Notes: generated by a model not told the origin, from the letters alone. DNA of 64,000 bases from Castellaniella sp. S9 (GCF_027257175.1 NZ_JAPFGD010000005.1:328447-392446); one strand, 5' to 3'; counted from the stretch's first letter, positions 27,290-40,563 are shown. Translations and numbers: made by a program.

Positions 27290-27316
27290 TATACCCTATC
27301 TCGAAAAACGGTATTT
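27290..27316 (+). promoter_or_regulatory. Candidate operator of the second transporter unit
   Basis: A 27-base site with inverted arms ATACC and GGTAT 14 bases apart, matching 21 of 27 positions of the site at 14487. Immediately upstream is ATAGG-AATAG-CCTAT, a second short dyad. It lies 106 bases before the binding-protein gene at 27422. Confidence 0.5.
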
Positions 27317-27421
27317 CATGATGAGGGGCATAAACCCCTATCATCGACTTGTCATTCAAACAAGAAGCAGAAGTACGCCGCAGGGGCATCCCTGCATCGT
27401 CCACCCATCGGAGACATCGCC

Positions 27422-28684
27422 ATGAAGAACGGCAGGCAGAATACGAGCGCGTCAGTTCCGCGCCGGACCGTGCTGAAATCCGGCGCGGCATTGATCGGTA
27501 GCGCAGCATTTGGTTTCCCCCTGCTGGGCCACGCCCAGTCGGATCCCATCAAGATCGGCCACCTGACCCCCATGACGGGGTTCCTCGGCGCCCTGGGCAA
27601 CTACGCCGTCATGGGCATCCAGCTGGCCGCCGAGCAGATCAACGCCGGCGGCGGGCTGCTGGGCCGCAAGCTCGACGTCGTGTCCGAGGACTCCGTCAAT
27701 CCGCAGGTCGCCTCCTCCAAGGCCCAGCGCATGATCGAGCGCGACCACGTCATGGCGCTGATGGGCGAGATCAGCTCGGCATCGGCCCTGGCGATCTCGC
27801 AGGTCGCCGCCCGCAACAAGGTCCTGTTCCTGAACACCGGCGCGCGCTCCGACACGCTGCGCGGCAAGGACTGCAACCGCTATACCTTCCACATCGACAT
27901 CCCCGTCACGGTGATGGTCAATGCCGCCGGCGAGGCCCTGGCGCGCGACGGCCTCATCAAGGGGAAAAAGATCTACGCCCTGACGGCCGACTACCTGTTC
28001 GGCCATGACTTGTCGGCGGCGGTGCGCAAGTTCGTCAAGGCGCACGACGGCACCATCATCGGCGACGAACTCGTGGCCACCGACGTCACCGACTTCAGCC
28101 CCTACCTGCTGAAGATCCGCCAGGCCAGGCCCGACGTGGTCGCCTGCAACCTCGCCGGCAACCAGGTGACGAACTTCGTCAAGCAATACGCCGAATTCGG
28201 CCTGCAGTATCCCATCGCCGGCTTCAACCTCAATACGGCGGATGCGTGGGCGGCCGGCCCCGGCAACCTCAGCGGCATCTGGCCGACGGTGTGGCACCAC
28301 AAGCTGCAGACCCCCGGGACCCAGGCCTTCGTCGCCGAGTTCACCAAGAAATACGACAAGATTCCCGAGAACCACGCCTGGATCGAGTACATCTCGCTCA
28401 AGATCCTCGCGCAGGCGATCACCGAGACCCAATCGACCGATACCGACAAGCTCATCGCCTATCTGGAATCGGGCGCGGAATTCGACATCCTCAAGGCGCG
28501 CAAGGCCTATTTCCGCCCATGGGACCACCAGCTCATGCAAGAGGCCTATCCCTTCACCGTGATGCCGGCCGACCAGGTCAAGGGGCCGCAGGACTTCCTG
28601 GTCTTCGGCGACCCGGTCCCGGCGGCCGACCAGTCGCTCGAGGTGCTGGCGCCGCCCAAATCGGAAAACACCTGCGTCATGTAG
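27422..28684 (+). CDS. ABC transporter solute-binding protein (Liv/amide type)
   Basis: A 420-residue Peripla_BP_6 protein. The N-terminus has a twin-arginine-like start (PRRTVLKSGAALIGSAAFGF) and likely cleavage after GHAQ; then DPIKIGHLTPMTGFLGALGN. NAGGGLLGRKL and CNRYTF are typical of the class. It is the first gene of a second transporter unit (binding protein, LivH, LivMGF). Codon composition is more GC-rich than the preceding operon, although the protein is paralogous to that at 19355. Ends NTCVM, with a Cys near the C-terminus as in the paralogue. Ligand unknown. Confidence 0.92.
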   Translation: MKNGRQNTSASVPRRTVLKSGAALIGSAAFGFPLLGHAQSDPIKIGHLTPMTGFLGALGNYAVMGIQLAAEQINAGGGLLGRKLDVVSEDSVNPQVASSKAQRMIERDHVMALMGEISSASALAISQVAARNKVLFLNTGARSDTLRGKDCNRYTFHIDIPVTVMVNAAGEALARDGLIKGKKIYALTADYLFGHDLSAAVRKFVKAHDGTIIGDELVATDVTDFSPYLLKIRQARPDVVACNLAGNQVTNFVKQYAEFGLQYPIAGFNLNTADAWAAGPGNLSGIWPTVWHHKLQTPGTQAFVAEFTKKYDKIPENHAWIEYISLKILAQAITETQSTDTDKLIAYLESGAEFDILKARKAYFRPWDHQLMQEAYPFTVMPADQVKGPQDFLVFGDPVPAADQSLEVLAPPKSENTCVM

Positions 28685-28760
28685 GACCGGCACGGCCGCG
28701 CCGCCGGCGGCCCTTCGCCCGGCGCGCGCGGCCGCGTTTTCCCCTTCCCTCTGGACGGAT

Positions 28761-29636
28761 ATGGAATTCATTTTTTTCCTGGAACAGGCCGTCAACGGCC
28801 TGGTGCTCGGCGGCTATTACCTGCTGCTCGCTCTGGGCCTGTCCCTGATCTTCAGCGTCGGAGGCATCGTCAATCTCGCCCATGGCGCCTTCTACGCCCT
28901 GGGCGCCTATGTCTCGCTGGAGGTCATGCGCCACCTGGGCTTCGGCGGCAGCATCATCATCACGCCGGTGCTGGTGGCCCTGCTGGGCATCCTGTTCGAG
29001 CGATTCCTGCTGCGCCGCTTCTACACGGCCGACCCCATTCTCAGCCTGCTGGTGACGTTTGCCCTGGCGATGGTGGTCGAACAGCTGATCCGCATGATCT
29101 GGGGCGCCTCGCCGCTGCCCTCGACCATGCCCGCGGTCTTCAAGGGCTCGGTGTCCGCCGGCGACTTCCTGTTTTCGAAATACCGCCTGTTCATCCTGCT
29201 GGTCGTCCTGATCGTGATGACGGGGATCTGGCTGCTGCTGCACAAGACGCCCTTTGGCCGGGTCATCCGCGCCGGGGTGCAGAAACCCGACATGGTGGCC
29301 GCGCTGGGCATCCGCCTGCAGCCCTACATGACGGCGATCGTCATGCTGGGCGTCGGCACGGCCGCGCTGGGCGGCGTGCTGTTCGGGCCGATCGCAGTCG
29401 TCCACCCCGCCATGGGCACGGAGATCATGACCGTCGCCTTCGTGGTGGTCATCATCGGCGGGCTGGGCAGTTTCTGGGGAGTGGTGCTGGCTGCGATGCT
29501 GGTCGGCGTGGTGCGCGGCATCACGATCTATTTCGAGTCCGCCGCCGGCGAGGCCTCGATGTACGTGCTGATGTTCCTGGTGCTGATGTTCCGCCCGCGC
29601 GGGCTGCTCGGCAAGCGGATCGAGCGCTTCGAGTGA
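28761..29636 (+). CDS. Branched-chain amino acid-type ABC permease (LivH-like)
   Basis: A 291-residue membrane permease. GLVLGGYYLLLALGLSLIF and GGIVNLAHGAFYALGAYV mark LivH. About eight membrane segments. It follows the binding-protein gene and ends 10 bases before the LivMGF fusion. The protein is paralogous to that at 20636 and ends with the same RGLLGxRxERFE. Confidence 0.93.
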   Translation: MEFIFFLEQAVNGLVLGGYYLLLALGLSLIFSVGGIVNLAHGAFYALGAYVSLEVMRHLGFGGSIIITPVLVALLGILFERFLLRRFYTADPILSLLVTFALAMVVEQLIRMIWGASPLPSTMPAVFKGSVSAGDFLFSKYRLFILLVVLIVMTGIWLLLHKTPFGRVIRAGVQKPDMVAALGIRLQPYMTAIVMLGVGTAALGGVLFGPIAVVHPAMGTEIMTVAFVVVIIGGLGSFWGVVLAAMLVGVVRGITIYFESAAGEASMYVLMFLVLMFRPRGLLGKRIERFE

Positions 29637-29646
29637 GGCTGGACAG

Positions 29647-32172
<2,526 letters not shown>

Positions 32173-32233
32173 GCCGGCGCCCGCGCCGGCCCGCGCCTTT
32201 CACCCCATCGACCCTCATTCCAAAGGATTCCCC

Positions 32234-32956
32234 ATGAGCAAGAAAACAGCCCTCGTATTCGGCGGTTCGCGCGGCATCGGCGCGGCTTGCGTCCAGGCCC
32301 TGGCCGAGGACGGCTTCGACGTCGCCTATACCTATGTCGCCCAGGCGGGGGATTTTCCCGAGCGCATCGGCCAGGCGCGCTGCGCCGGCTATGCGGCCGA
32401 CATCCAGGACGAGGCGCAAGTGGCCCGGGTCTTTGCCGATGTCGCGCGCGATTTCGGCGGCGCGCCCGCCTGCGTGGTGGCCAACGCCGGCATCAACGTG
32501 CCCCCCAGCCCCCTGGCGCAGTTCAGCACCGAGGACTTCCGCCGGCTGATCGAGGTGAACATCGTCGGCGCCTTCAACGTGCTGCGCGAGGCGGCCCGCA
32601 ACGTGGCGGACGACGGCGCCATCATCGCCGTGACCACCTCGCTGGTGCGCCACGCCGTCCCGGGTATCGGACCCTACAGCGCGACCAAGGCCGCCGTCGA
32701 ATGCCTGGTGCGCTCGCTGGCCAAGGAGGTGGCCTCGCGCGGCGTGCACGTGAACGCCGTGGCGCCCGGCCCGGTGGACACGGACCTGTTCCGCGCGGGC
32801 AAAGGCCCCGAGGCCATCCAGCGCTCGGCGGCGATGAGTCCCTTCAACCGCGTGGGCGATCCGGCCGAGGTCGCCGCGGTGGTCGCCTTCCTGGCCTCGG
32901 GCAAGGCCTCGTGGGTGCACGGGCAGGTGATCCAGCCCAACGGCGGCCTGGTCTAG
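32234..32956 (+). CDS. Short-chain dehydrogenase/reductase (FabG-like)
   Basis: A 240-residue classical SDR: GGSRGIG cofactor motif (10-16), [12 protein letters not shown], catalytic Ser in AVTTSLV, and PYSATKAAV with the catalytic Tyr and Lys. NAD(P)-dependent oxidation or reduction of a hydroxyl/keto group. It follows the second transporter by 61 bases and is probably in its transcript. Its TAG stop shares the tetranucleotide CTAG with the stop of the convergent tcuB gene. Confidence 0.9.
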   Translation: MSKKTALVFGGSRGIGAACVQALAEDGFDVAYTYVAQAGDFPERIGQARCAGYAADIQDEAQVARVFADVARDFGGAPACVVANAGINVPPSPLAQFSTEDFRRLIEVNIVGAFNVLREAARNVADDGAIIAVTTSLVRHAVPGIGPYSATKAAVECLVRSLAKEVASRGVHVNAVAPGPVDTDLFRAGKGPEAIQRSAAMSPFNRVGDPAEVAAVVAFLASGKASWVHGQVIQPNGGLV

Positions 32957-34104
32957 GATTGGCGTTGCGGCGCGCGCTTGTCGAGCGCGTTCTTCAGCAA
33001 GGCGGCGGAACGGAACACCCCATGGGCGAATTTTCCATAGGGCATGGTCAGGAAGAACGCCATGACCGCGCCCAGGTGCAGCGCCAGCCACAATCCCATC
33101 GCCCCCGTGTCGCGAAAGACCAGCAGCGCCAGGCCGGTGGCGCTGACCAGCAGCAACAGGGCGATGAAGCCCCGGTCCATCGGCTGCTGGGCCGCCACGG
33201 CATGCGCGGGATGACGCCTGAGGTTCAGCCACAGCAGGCCGGCCGGCCCGATCAGCAGGCCGATCCCGCCCACGATGCCGAACAGCACCGGCACGCTGAT
33301 CACCGGATACGGCGCCTGGTAGTCCAATAGATAGTGATAGAGGGTCGCCACCGAAGTGGCGATGAAACAGCACACGAAGCCGTAGAAGGTCAGGTGGTGG
33401 AATACCCGGCGCCTGAGGGTATAGCGGTCGTCCTCGTCGTTGCAGCCCTCGCCGTGGCCGCCGTCCAGGTATTTCAGCGTCAAGGCCTTGCCCGCGGCAT
33501 CCAGGCTCGCAGCCCCCATGACCGCAGCGCCGACCGCGGGCGGCGACAGCATGCGCCAGAACGAGGCGACCCCCAGCCCCAGGGCCACGACGGCGTACAG
33601 GAACACGGTGCCGAACATCAGCACCAGCGTGTTGTGCGGAAAGATCGCATAGAAATTGCCCGCCAGCGGCGCATGCAGCCAGGACCCCTGGTTGATCACC
33701 AGCACCAGCAACAGGAACAGCGCCAGGCCGCCCGCGGTCGCCAGGGCCATCGTCAGGCCGGCGCGCCGGTAGAGCCGGCCCAGCGCCGGCGGCCAGGCGA
33801 ACTCGGCGTAGGTCTGCGGCCGCACCGCCGCCAGCGCGCGTGGCACGTTGACGTCGAATTCGTGGGGCGCGGCGTACTGGCAGGCATGCAGGCAGGCGCC
33901 GCAGTTGTGGCAGACATTGGCCAGGTAGTGGATGTCGGCCTTGTTGAATTCCAGCAGGCGCGTCATCGCCGGAAATACAGCGCAAAACCCCTCGCAATAG
34001 CGACAGGCATTGCAGATGGTCATGACGCGGTCGACTTCGGACTCCTCGGGCGACAGCATCAGGGTGGACACCGCGTCCTGGGTGAGCGTTTGCAGGGTCT
34101 GCAT
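32953..34104 (-). CDS. tcuB: Tricarballylate utilisation protein TcuB (iron-sulfur, membrane)
   Basis: A 383-residue membrane iron-sulfur protein. Two 4Fe-4S motifs are at the N-terminus ([11 protein letters not shown] at 31-41 and [11 protein letters not shown] at 65-75), followed by about six to eight hydrophobic segments. In Salmonella, TcuB reoxidises the flavin of TcuA by passing electrons to the membrane quinone pool. GAGGAATCC precedes the ATG. It lies 15 bases behind tcuA in one unit. The expected tcuC transporter gene is absent here. Confidence 0.9.
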   Translation of the reverse strand: MQTLQTLTQDAVSTLMLSPEESEVDRVMTICNACRYCEGFCAVFPAMTRLLEFNKADIHYLANVCHNCGACLHACQYAAPHEFDVNVPRALAAVRPQTYAEFAWPPALGRLYRRAGLTMALATAGGLALFLLLVLVINQGSWLHAPLAGNFYAIFPHNTLVLMFGTVFLYAVVALGLGVASFWRMLSPPAVGAAVMGAASLDAAGKALTLKYLDGGHGEGCNDEDDRYTLRRRVFHHLTFYGFVCCFIATSVATLYHYLLDYQAPYPVISVPVLFGIVGGIGLLIGPAGLLWLNLRRHPAHAVAAQQPMDRGFIALLLLVSATGLALLVFRDTGAMGLWLALHLGAVMAFFLTMPYGKFAHGVFRSAALLKNALDKRAPQRQS

Positions 34105-34119
34105 CCGGATTCCTCGTGG

Positions 34120-35523
34120 CTATGCAATGGCTGGGGCGGGCTGCCGCACGGCGGCCGCGGCGGCCTGGGCGCCGGCGATGCGGCCGAAGGCCGTGCCGAT
34201 GCTCATGCCCACGCCGGCGGTGTAGCCCTGCCCCAGGATGTTGCCGGCCATGACCTCGCCGGCCGCAAACAGGTTGTCGCTGGGCTGGCCGCCGAAATGC
34301 ACGGCGGCCTGCGCATCGACCCGCACCCCCAGGTAGGTGAAGGTGATGCCGGGGCGCAGCGCATACGCGTAATATGGCGGCGTATCCAGGGGCCGCGCCC
34401 AATGGGTCTTGGGCGGGGACAGGCCCTCGGTGTGGCAGTCGTCCAGCACCTCGTGGTCGAAATGCCCGACGCGGCAGGCGGCGTTGTACTCGGTCACGGT
34501 GCGCACGAAGGCGGCCTCGTCCAGCCCCACGCGCCGGGCCAGCTCCCCCAGGGTGTCGGCGCGCTCGCCCTTGAACACCGGCGGCATGAAGCGCCCGATC
34601 GGCTTGGCGTCGATGATGGAATAGCCGATCTGGCCGGGCTGCTGGGCCACCAGTCGCCCCCAGATGGCATAGCGCTTGGGCCAGAAGTCCTCGCCCTCGT
34701 CGTAGAAGCGCAGCGCCTGGCGGTTGACCACGATGCCCAGCGACACGCAATCGATCCGCGTACAGATCCCGCCGTCGTACAGCGGCGCGCGCGCGTCGAT
34801 CGCCACCGAGTGGAACTGCGTTGGATCGCCGATGCGGTCCGCGCCCTGGTCCAGCAGGTCGCGCAGCAGGACGCCGCGGTTGAAACGCGTGCCGCGGATC
34901 AGGAAGTTCTCGGCGGGCCATTCGCCCGCCTCGTTCTGCCCCCAGGCCTCGCGCAGCCATTCGCGATTGGACTCGAAGCCGCCCGAGGCGACGACGCAGG
35001 CCCGCGCCTCGATGCGCTCGTCGCCCAGCCAGGCGGCGCGAAAATGCCCGTCCTCCAGTTCCAGCCTGTCCACCGTGGCGTCATAGCGGATGCGCACGCC
35101 CAGCGCCTCGGCGCTGCGGTAGTAGGCATTGACCAGGGCCTTGCCGCCCCCCATGAAAAACGCATTGGTGCGGGCCACGTGCAGCGTGCCCGACAGGGAC
35201 GGCTGGAAACGCACCCCATGGCGCCGCATCCAGCCGCGACAGGTCGCCGAGGCGCGGATCGCGATGCGCGCCAGTTCCTCGTTGGTGCGCCCGCCCGTGA
35301 CCTTGAGCAGATCCTGCCAGAACTCCTCCTCGGGATAGGCGTCCACCAGCACGTCCTGGGGCGCGTCGTGCATGCAGCGCAGGTTGCGCGTATGCATGGA
35401 ATTGCCGCCACGCCACTCGCGCGGGGCGGACTCCAGCACCAGCACCTCGGCGCCGGCTTCGCGCGCCATCAGCGCGGCGCACAGAGCGGCGTTTCCGCCG
35501 CCGATGACCAGGACATCGAGCAT
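34120..35523 (-). CDS. tcuA: FAD-dependent tricarballylate dehydrogenase TcuA
   Basis: About 467 residues. N-terminal FAD motif VLVIGGGNAALCAALMAREA, then GGNSMHTRNLRC; C-terminal NLFAAGEVMAGNILGQGYTA. This matches TcuA, which oxidises tricarballylate to cis-aconitate and so feeds the TCA cycle. The start is either the ATG at 35523 or a GTG three codons upstream at 35532; the ATG is taken. Next to tcuB and a LysR regulator, as in characterised tcu loci. A related tricarboxylate or dicarboxylate substrate remains possible. Confidence 0.88.
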   Translation of the reverse strand: MLDVLVIGGGNAALCAALMAREAGAEVLVLESAPREWRGGNSMHTRNLRCMHDAPQDVLVDAYPEEEFWQDLLKVTGGRTNEELARIAIRASATCRGWMRRHGVRFQPSLSGTLHVARTNAFFMGGGKALVNAYYRSAEALGVRIRYDATVDRLELEDGHFRAAWLGDERIEARACVVASGGFESNREWLREAWGQNEAGEWPAENFLIRGTRFNRGVLLRDLLDQGADRIGDPTQFHSVAIDARAPLYDGGICTRIDCVSLGIVVNRQALRFYDEGEDFWPKRYAIWGRLVAQQPGQIGYSIIDAKPIGRFMPPVFKGERADTLGELARRVGLDEAAFVRTVTEYNAACRVGHFDHEVLDDCHTEGLSPPKTHWARPLDTPPYYAYALRPGITFTYLGVRVDAQAAVHFGGQPSDNLFAAGEVMAGNILGQGYTAGVGMSIGTAFGRIAGAQAAAAAVRQPAPAIA

Positions 35524-35607
35524 GATCGGCACACCAGGGATTGAACACCCTGTAGAGCATAGGTCGGGCGGCGGCGGCCCGCTAGACCGCGTGGCCTCAA
35601 GCCCTGT

Positions 35608-36537
35608 TCACGCTTCGTGAAGACTATGCGCGCCCACCCATCGGCCGCCGTCGGCCAGCGCCCGCGCCGTATCGCGCATCACCACGCGGGCGGCCAGGGC
35701 CGCTGGCGAGAGCTCGTCGTCGGAAAGGCTGGCCAGCAGATTGCGGCGCACCAGTCCCGGGTCCGAGATCTGCGCCATCGCCAGGCCGTGCGCCGCCAGG
35801 CGGGTGACGGCCGCGCCCGGCTGTATGGTGGCCACCAGTCCGGCGGCCACCGCATCCATCAGCAACGCCAGCGAATCGATCTCCATCGTGACGTCCAGCC
35901 CGACCGCCTGGCGGCGCACCGCCGAGGCCAGGACGCTGCGCAGCCCGTGCATGTGCGTGGGCATGGCCAGCGGCAGCCCGGCCAGGCCCGCCAGGCGCAC
36001 GGTCTTGCGCCGTGGAAAACCCTTGAAGCCCTGGGCTGCGATCACATAGAGGCGCTCCTCGAGCAGCGGGGTCACCGACCACTTGCGGCCCGCATCGTCG
36101 TTGAACAGGATCGCCAGGTCGAGCTGGCGGGCATTGAGCATGGCCCCCAGGTGGCCCGAGAGCGATTCCACCAGGTGCAGGCGCACGTCCGGATAGCGCT
36201 CGCGCATGGCGAGGATCAGAGGCAGCCCGAGGACGGCCGCCGTGGTCGGCGCCAGGCCCACGCTGACATGGCCGGACAGGCGCGCCTGGCGCGCCGCGCG
36301 CGCGGCGGCGTCGATGTTGCGCAGCGCCAGCTGGGCCTGGCGAAAAAACGCGATGCCCGCATCCGTGGGGATGATGCCCGTCGCGGTGCGCTGCAGCAGG
36401 CGGGTCGCGAGCTCGGATTCGAGGCGGCTGATCTGCTGGCTGAGCGCCGAGGTCACCACGCCGAGCTCGCGCGCGGCCTTGCCCATGCTGCCTTGCTCGA
36501 TCGCGCACACGAAGTAGCGCAGTTGGCGGATTTCCAT
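35608..36537 (-). CDS. tcuR: LysR-type regulator of the tcu genes
   Basis: A 309-residue LysR protein: MEIRQLRYFVCAIEQGSMGK, helix-turn-helix around residues 18-38 (ARELGVVTSALSQQISRLE), effector domain with VSVGLAPTTAAVLGLPLI. It lies 84 bases upstream of tcuA in the same direction, the position of TcuR, which activates tcuABC in response to tricarballylate. Assignment of the symbol rests on this context. Its effector domain resembles that of the LysR at 13469, so the two are paralogues. Confidence 0.8.
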   Translation of the reverse strand: MEIRQLRYFVCAIEQGSMGKAARELGVVTSALSQQISRLESELATRLLQRTATGIIPTDAGIAFFRQAQLALRNIDAAARAARQARLSGHVSVGLAPTTAAVLGLPLILAMRERYPDVRLHLVESLSGHLGAMLNARQLDLAILFNDDAGRKWSVTPLLEERLYVIAAQGFKGFPRRKTVRLAGLAGLPLAMPTHMHGLRSVLASAVRRQAVGLDVTMEIDSLALLMDAVAAGLVATIQPGAAVTRLAAHGLAMAQISDPGLVRRNLLASLSDDELSPAALAARVVMRDTARALADGGRWVGAHSLHEA

Positions 36538-36617
36538 GGATCGATAGTAGCCGAATCTGCGTTAAGGTAAGGGTCTTGCGCCCAGCCCGGGCGCGCCCGT
36601 CCGTTCCCGCGCCCTCC

Positions 36618-39404
36618 ATGAAACAGCCCATGCTCCGCCTCGCCCTGACCGCCCTGCTCGTCCTGTCCTGGCCGCTCGTGCCGCAGGCCGGCCAGGCCGA
36701 AACAGCCGCCGCCCCTGTCGCGCAGGTCTCCGCGGCACCGACGCCGCCCGCCGGGATCCAGGCGGGCCCGATGGTCCAGGGCGTCAGCGAATACCGCCTG
36801 GACAACGGCCTGCGGGTGGTGCTGGCGCCCGATGCCTCGCGCCCCCAGACCACGGTCAACATGACTTACCTCGTGGGATCGCGGCGGGAAGGCCCGGGCG
36901 AGACCGGCATGGCGCATCTGCTCGAACACCTGATGTTCCGCGGCACCGAGACCCAGCCCGACGCGCTGGCCGAGTTTTCGCGCCGGGGCCTGGCGGCCAA
37001 CGGCTCGACCGGCCTGGACGTCACCGACTACTACGCCACCTTTGCCAGCGATCCCGACACCCTGCGCTGGTTCCTCGCCTGGCAGGCGGACGCCATGCGC
37101 CACGCGCGCGTCAGCCGCGCCGACCTGGACGCCGAAATGACCGTCGTGCGCAACGAGATGGAGCGCGGCGAGAACAGCGCCTTCGGCTCCGTGCTGCAGC
37201 AGACCGTCGCGGCCGCCTACATGTGGCACCCCTACGGCCGCAGCGTGATCGGCGCGCGCTCGGATGTCGAGCACGTCGACATCCCCCGGCTGCGCGCCTT
37301 CTACGACCGCTATTACCAGCCCGACAACGCCGTCCTGATCGTCGCCGGCCGCTTCGATCCGGACCAGGTCCTGGCCTGGATCGCGGCGGATTTCGGCCCG
37401 ATCGCGCGCCCCGAACGCAGCCTGCCCGCCGAATACACGGTCGAACCCGTCCAGCAGGGCGCACGTTCGATCACGCTGCGCCGCCCCGGCGGCAGCCCCC
37501 TGGCCCTGGCGCTCTACCACATCCCCGCCGGCCCGGCCCCCGAGGCCGCCGCCCTGTCGATCGGCGCCGACATGCTCGCCGATGCGCCCTCCGGCCCCTT
37601 GTACCGCGCGCTGGTCGACGAGGGTCTCGCCAGCAGTGTATTCGGCGATGCGCGGCGCCTGGCGCAGCCCGGCTATGTGGTGTTCGGCGCGCAGGTCCAG
37701 CCCGGCGCCGATGCGCACAAGGCACTGGACACCCTGGCCTCCACCCTCGAAGGCCCGGGCATCGACGCCCTGGACCAGGCGGCCCTGGATCGCGTGCGCA
37801 CCGCCTGGCTGCGGCAATGGAAACAGATCTACAACCAGCCCGGCGCACTGGCTTCCGCGCTGTCGGACGCCGCCGGCTTGGGCGACTGGCGCCTGTTCTT
37901 CCTGGTGCGCGACCAGGTCGAGGCCCTGGAGCTGCAACAGGTGCAGGCCCAATTGCATGCCTGGCTGCTGCCCGCCAATCGCACCACCGGGCTCTATCTG
38001 CCGACCCCGCAACCGCAGAACCCGCCCCGGGCGGCGGCCGTGGATCTGGATACCCTGCTCGCGCCGCTTGAAACCGGCACCTCGCGCCCCGAGGTCGCCG
38101 ACTTCGACACCAGCCCCCAGGCCATCGACGCGGCGACGCAGCGGCGGACCGTCGAGATGCCCAACGGCAGCCTGCACCTGGCGCTGCTGCCCAAGCCCAC
38201 GCCCGGCGATCAGGTCCAGGCCGTGCTGCAGTTGCGCTTCGGATCCGTGGAGCAATTCAAGGGCCTGGGCGTCGTGCCCGCACTGACCTCGACCATGCTG
38301 CAGCGCGGCGCGCAGGGCCTGGACCGCCAGCAGATCGAGGACCGGCTCAACGCCCTGGACGCCGAGATCGACATCGACGGCGACGAGAACACCGTGCGCG
38401 TCGATATGCAGACCACCCGCGAACACCTGCCCGACTTGATCGGGCTGGTCCTGCGGCTGCTGCGCGAGCCGACCTTCCCGGCCGACGAGCTGGCCAAGAT
38501 CCGCCGCAGCGTGGCGACCGCCACGGAATTCGCCATGTCGGACCCGGGCTCGCTCGCCGCCAACGCCTTGGAGCGCCACGGCCAGCCCTGGGGTCCGGAT
38601 GACATCCGCTACACCCCGACCCCGCAGGAAACCCTCGCCGAGGTCGAAGGGGCCACGCGCGAGGATCTGGCGTCCTTCCATGAGCGGTTCTACGGCGCCG
38701 GCGACGTGGCCGTGTCCGTCGTGGGGGACTTCGACCCCGAGGCCCTCGAGGCCAGCCTGCGCGCAGGGCTCGAGGGCTGGCGCACGGCGCCGGCCTATAC
38801 GCGCATCCCGCGCCCCTGGCATGCGGTGCCGGCCCGGGCCTTCCACATTCCCACGCCGGGCAAGGCCAACGCCAATTACCTGGCCACGCTGCCGCTGAAG
38901 CTGCAGGATACCGATCCCCGCTATCCCGCCCTCACGGTCGCCAACTACCTGCTGGGCGGATCCGAGGACTCGCGCCTGTGGCAGCGCATCCGCGTGCGCG
39001 ACGGCCTGTCCTACAGCGTCGGCAGCGCGCTCGACGCCTCGCCCTGGGAGCCGTCCGGTTCGTGGACCTTGTTCGCCAGCATGGCGCCGCAGAACGCCGC
39101 CGCGCTGGAATCGGCGGTGCGCGATACGCTGCGCGCGGCACTGCGCGACGGCTTCACCGACGATGAAGTCCGCGATGCGGTGGGTTCATTGCTGAATTTC
39201 CAGCAGCTCGGGCTTTCGAGCGATCGCCGCCTGGCGCTGCGCTGGATGCATTACCTGCGCACGGACCGCAGCTTTGACTGGCTGCTGGACTTCCAGGCCA
39301 AGCTGCGGGCGCTGGATGCCGAACAGGTGAACGCCGCGCTGCGCGCCACGCTGGATCCCGAGGGCTTCAGCGTGGCGGTGGCGGCGGATCCGGATCCGTC
39401 CTAG
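36618..39404 (+). CDS. M16-family zinc metallopeptidase, double domain
   Basis: A 928-residue secreted peptidase of the pitrilysin/M16 family. A signal peptide ([20 protein letters not shown], cleavage near AGQA) precedes the first M16 domain with the inverted zinc motif HLLEH (100-104) and the downstream Glu in [10 protein letters not shown]. The second half (from about 510) is a second M16 domain without the zinc motif, as in two-domain bacterial members. Periplasmic degradation of peptides is expected. The start at 36618 gives the signal peptide. Convergent with dnaJ, sharing a CTAG stop overlap. Confidence 0.92.
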   Translation: MKQPMLRLALTALLVLSWPLVPQAGQAETAAAPVAQVSAAPTPPAGIQAGPMVQGVSEYRLDNGLRVVLAPDASRPQTTVNMTYLVGSRREGPGETGMAHLLEHLMFRGTETQPDALAEFSRRGLAANGSTGLDVTDYYATFASDPDTLRWFLAWQADAMRHARVSRADLDAEMTVVRNEMERGENSAFGSVLQQTVAAAYMWHPYGRSVIGARSDVEHVDIPRLRAFYDRYYQPDNAVLIVAGRFDPDQVLAWIAADFGPIARPERSLPAEYTVEPVQQGARSITLRRPGGSPLALALYHIPAGPAPEAAALSIGADMLADAPSGPLYRALVDEGLASSVFGDARRLAQPGYVVFGAQVQPGADAHKALDTLASTLEGPGIDALDQAALDRVRTAWLRQWKQIYNQPGALASALSDAAGLGDWRLFFLVRDQVEALELQQVQAQLHAWLLPANRTTGLYLPTPQPQNPPRAAAVDLDTLLAPLETGTSRPEVADFDTSPQAIDAATQRRTVEMPNGSLHLALLPKPTPGDQVQAVLQLRFGSVEQFKGLGVVPALTSTMLQRGAQGLDRQQIEDRLNALDAEIDIDGDENTVRVDMQTTREHLPDLIGLVLRLLREPTFPADELAKIRRSVATATEFAMSDPGSLAANALERHGQPWGPDDIRYTPTPQETLAEVEGATREDLASFHERFYGAGDVAVSVVGDFDPEALEASLRAGLEGWRTAPAYTRIPRPWHAVPARAFHIPTPGKANANYLATLPLKLQDTDPRYPALTVANYLLGGSEDSRLWQRIRVRDGLSYSVGSALDASPWEPSGSWTLFASMAPQNAAALESAVRDTLRAALRDGFTDDEVRDAVGSLLNFQQLGLSSDRRLALRWMHYLRTDRSFDWLLDFQAKLRALDAEQVNAALRATLDPEGFSVAVAADPDPS

Positions 39405-40519
39405 GAAAAGAAGTTCTTGACCTTGTCGGTCCAGGACTCGCTCTTGGGTGAGTGGCGGTCGCCGCCGTTGCTCAGCGAGGCCTCGAACTGGCGCAGCAGG
39501 GCTTTCTGCTCGTCGTTCAGGCGCACCGGGGTTTCCACCGCGATGTGGCAGTACAGATCGCCCGGATAGCTGGAGCGCACGCCCTTGATGCCCTTGCCGC
39601 GCAGGCGGAAGGTCTTGCCCGTCTGGGTACCCTCGGGGATGGTGATTTCCCCGCGGCCCGACAGCGTGGGCACCTCCAGGGTGCCGCCCAGCGCCGCCTT
39701 GGTGAACGGGATGGTCAATTCGCAGTGCAGGTCCTCGCCATCGCGCTGGAAGATCCCGTGCGGCTTGATGCGGATCTCGACGAACAGGTCGCCCGGCGGC
39801 CCGCCGTTCAGGCCCGGTTCGCCGTTGCCCGATGAGCGGATGCGCATGCCGTCGTCGATCCCGGCCGGGATCTTGACCTGCAGGGTCTTGTTCTTGCGGA
39901 TGCGGCCGACGCCGTCGCAATCGGCGCAGGGATCGGTGATTTCCTTGCCCGAGCCGTGGCAGGTCGGGCAGGTTTGCTGCACACTGAAAAAGCCTTGCTG
40001 CATGCGCACCGCCCCGCTGCCGCCGCAGGTGTGGCAGGTGCGCGGCGAGGTGCCGGGCTTGGCGCCCGAACCGTGGCAGGTCTCGCAGGATTCCCAGCTG
40101 GGGATGCGGATTTCCGTGTCGAAACCATTGGCGGCCTGCTCGAGGCTGATCTCGAGGTTGTACTTGAGGTCTGCGCCCCGGTAGACCTGCGGCCCGCCGC
40201 CGCGGCGCCCGGCGCCGAAGATCTCGCCGAAGATGTCGCCGAAGGCGTCGGCAAAGCCACCGGCGCCGCCCATGCCGGCGCCGGCCGCATTCGGATCGAC
40301 CCCCGCATGCCCGAAACGGTCGTAGGCCGCGCGCTTTTCCTCGTCGGACAGGACCTCGTAGGCCTCCTTGGCCTCTTTGAACTTGTCCTCGGCTTCTTTG
40401 CTGTCCGGATTGCGGTCCGGGTGGTATTTCATGGCCAGCTTGCGGTAGGCCTTGCGGATGTCATCGTCCGAGGCGTTCTTGGCCACCCCGAGGATTTCAT
40501 AGAAATCGCGTTTTGCCAT
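39401..40519 (-). CDS. dnaJ: Chaperone protein DnaJ
   Basis: A 372-residue Hsp40. J domain 1-70 with HPD (33-35), Gly/Phe-rich linker, four zinc-finger repeats ([32 protein letters not shown]) and a C-terminal substrate domain. It stimulates DnaK ATPase activity and delivers unfolded proteins. Located 97 bases behind dnaK with a strong hairpin between them, suggesting attenuated read-through from the dnaK heat-shock promoter. Confidence 0.98.
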   Translation of the reverse strand: MAKRDFYEILGVAKNASDDDIRKAYRKLAMKYHPDRNPDSKEAEDKFKEAKEAYEVLSDEEKRAAYDRFGHAGVDPNAAGAGMGGAGGFADAFGDIFGEIFGAGRRGGGPQVYRGADLKYNLEISLEQAANGFDTEIRIPSWESCETCHGSGAKPGTSPRTCHTCGGSGAVRMQQGFFSVQQTCPTCHGSGKEITDPCADCDGVGRIRKNKTLQVKIPAGIDDGMRIRSSGNGEPGLNGGPPGDLFVEIRIKPHGIFQRDGEDLHCELTIPFTKAALGGTLEVPTLSGRGEITIPEGTQTGKTFRLRGKGIKGVRSSYPGDLYCHIAVETPVRLNDEQKALLRQFEASLSNGGDRHSPKSESWTDKVKNFFS

Positions 40520-40563
40520 TGATATTTACGTGCCTGCGCTGCGCAGCTATTGGAAGGAAAGAT

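Noticed and set aside
36453..38846. 797-codon minus-strand frame opposite the M16 peptidase
   Set aside because: Gly/Gln/His/Arg-rich shadow of the peptidase gene, which has a signal peptide and zinc motif.
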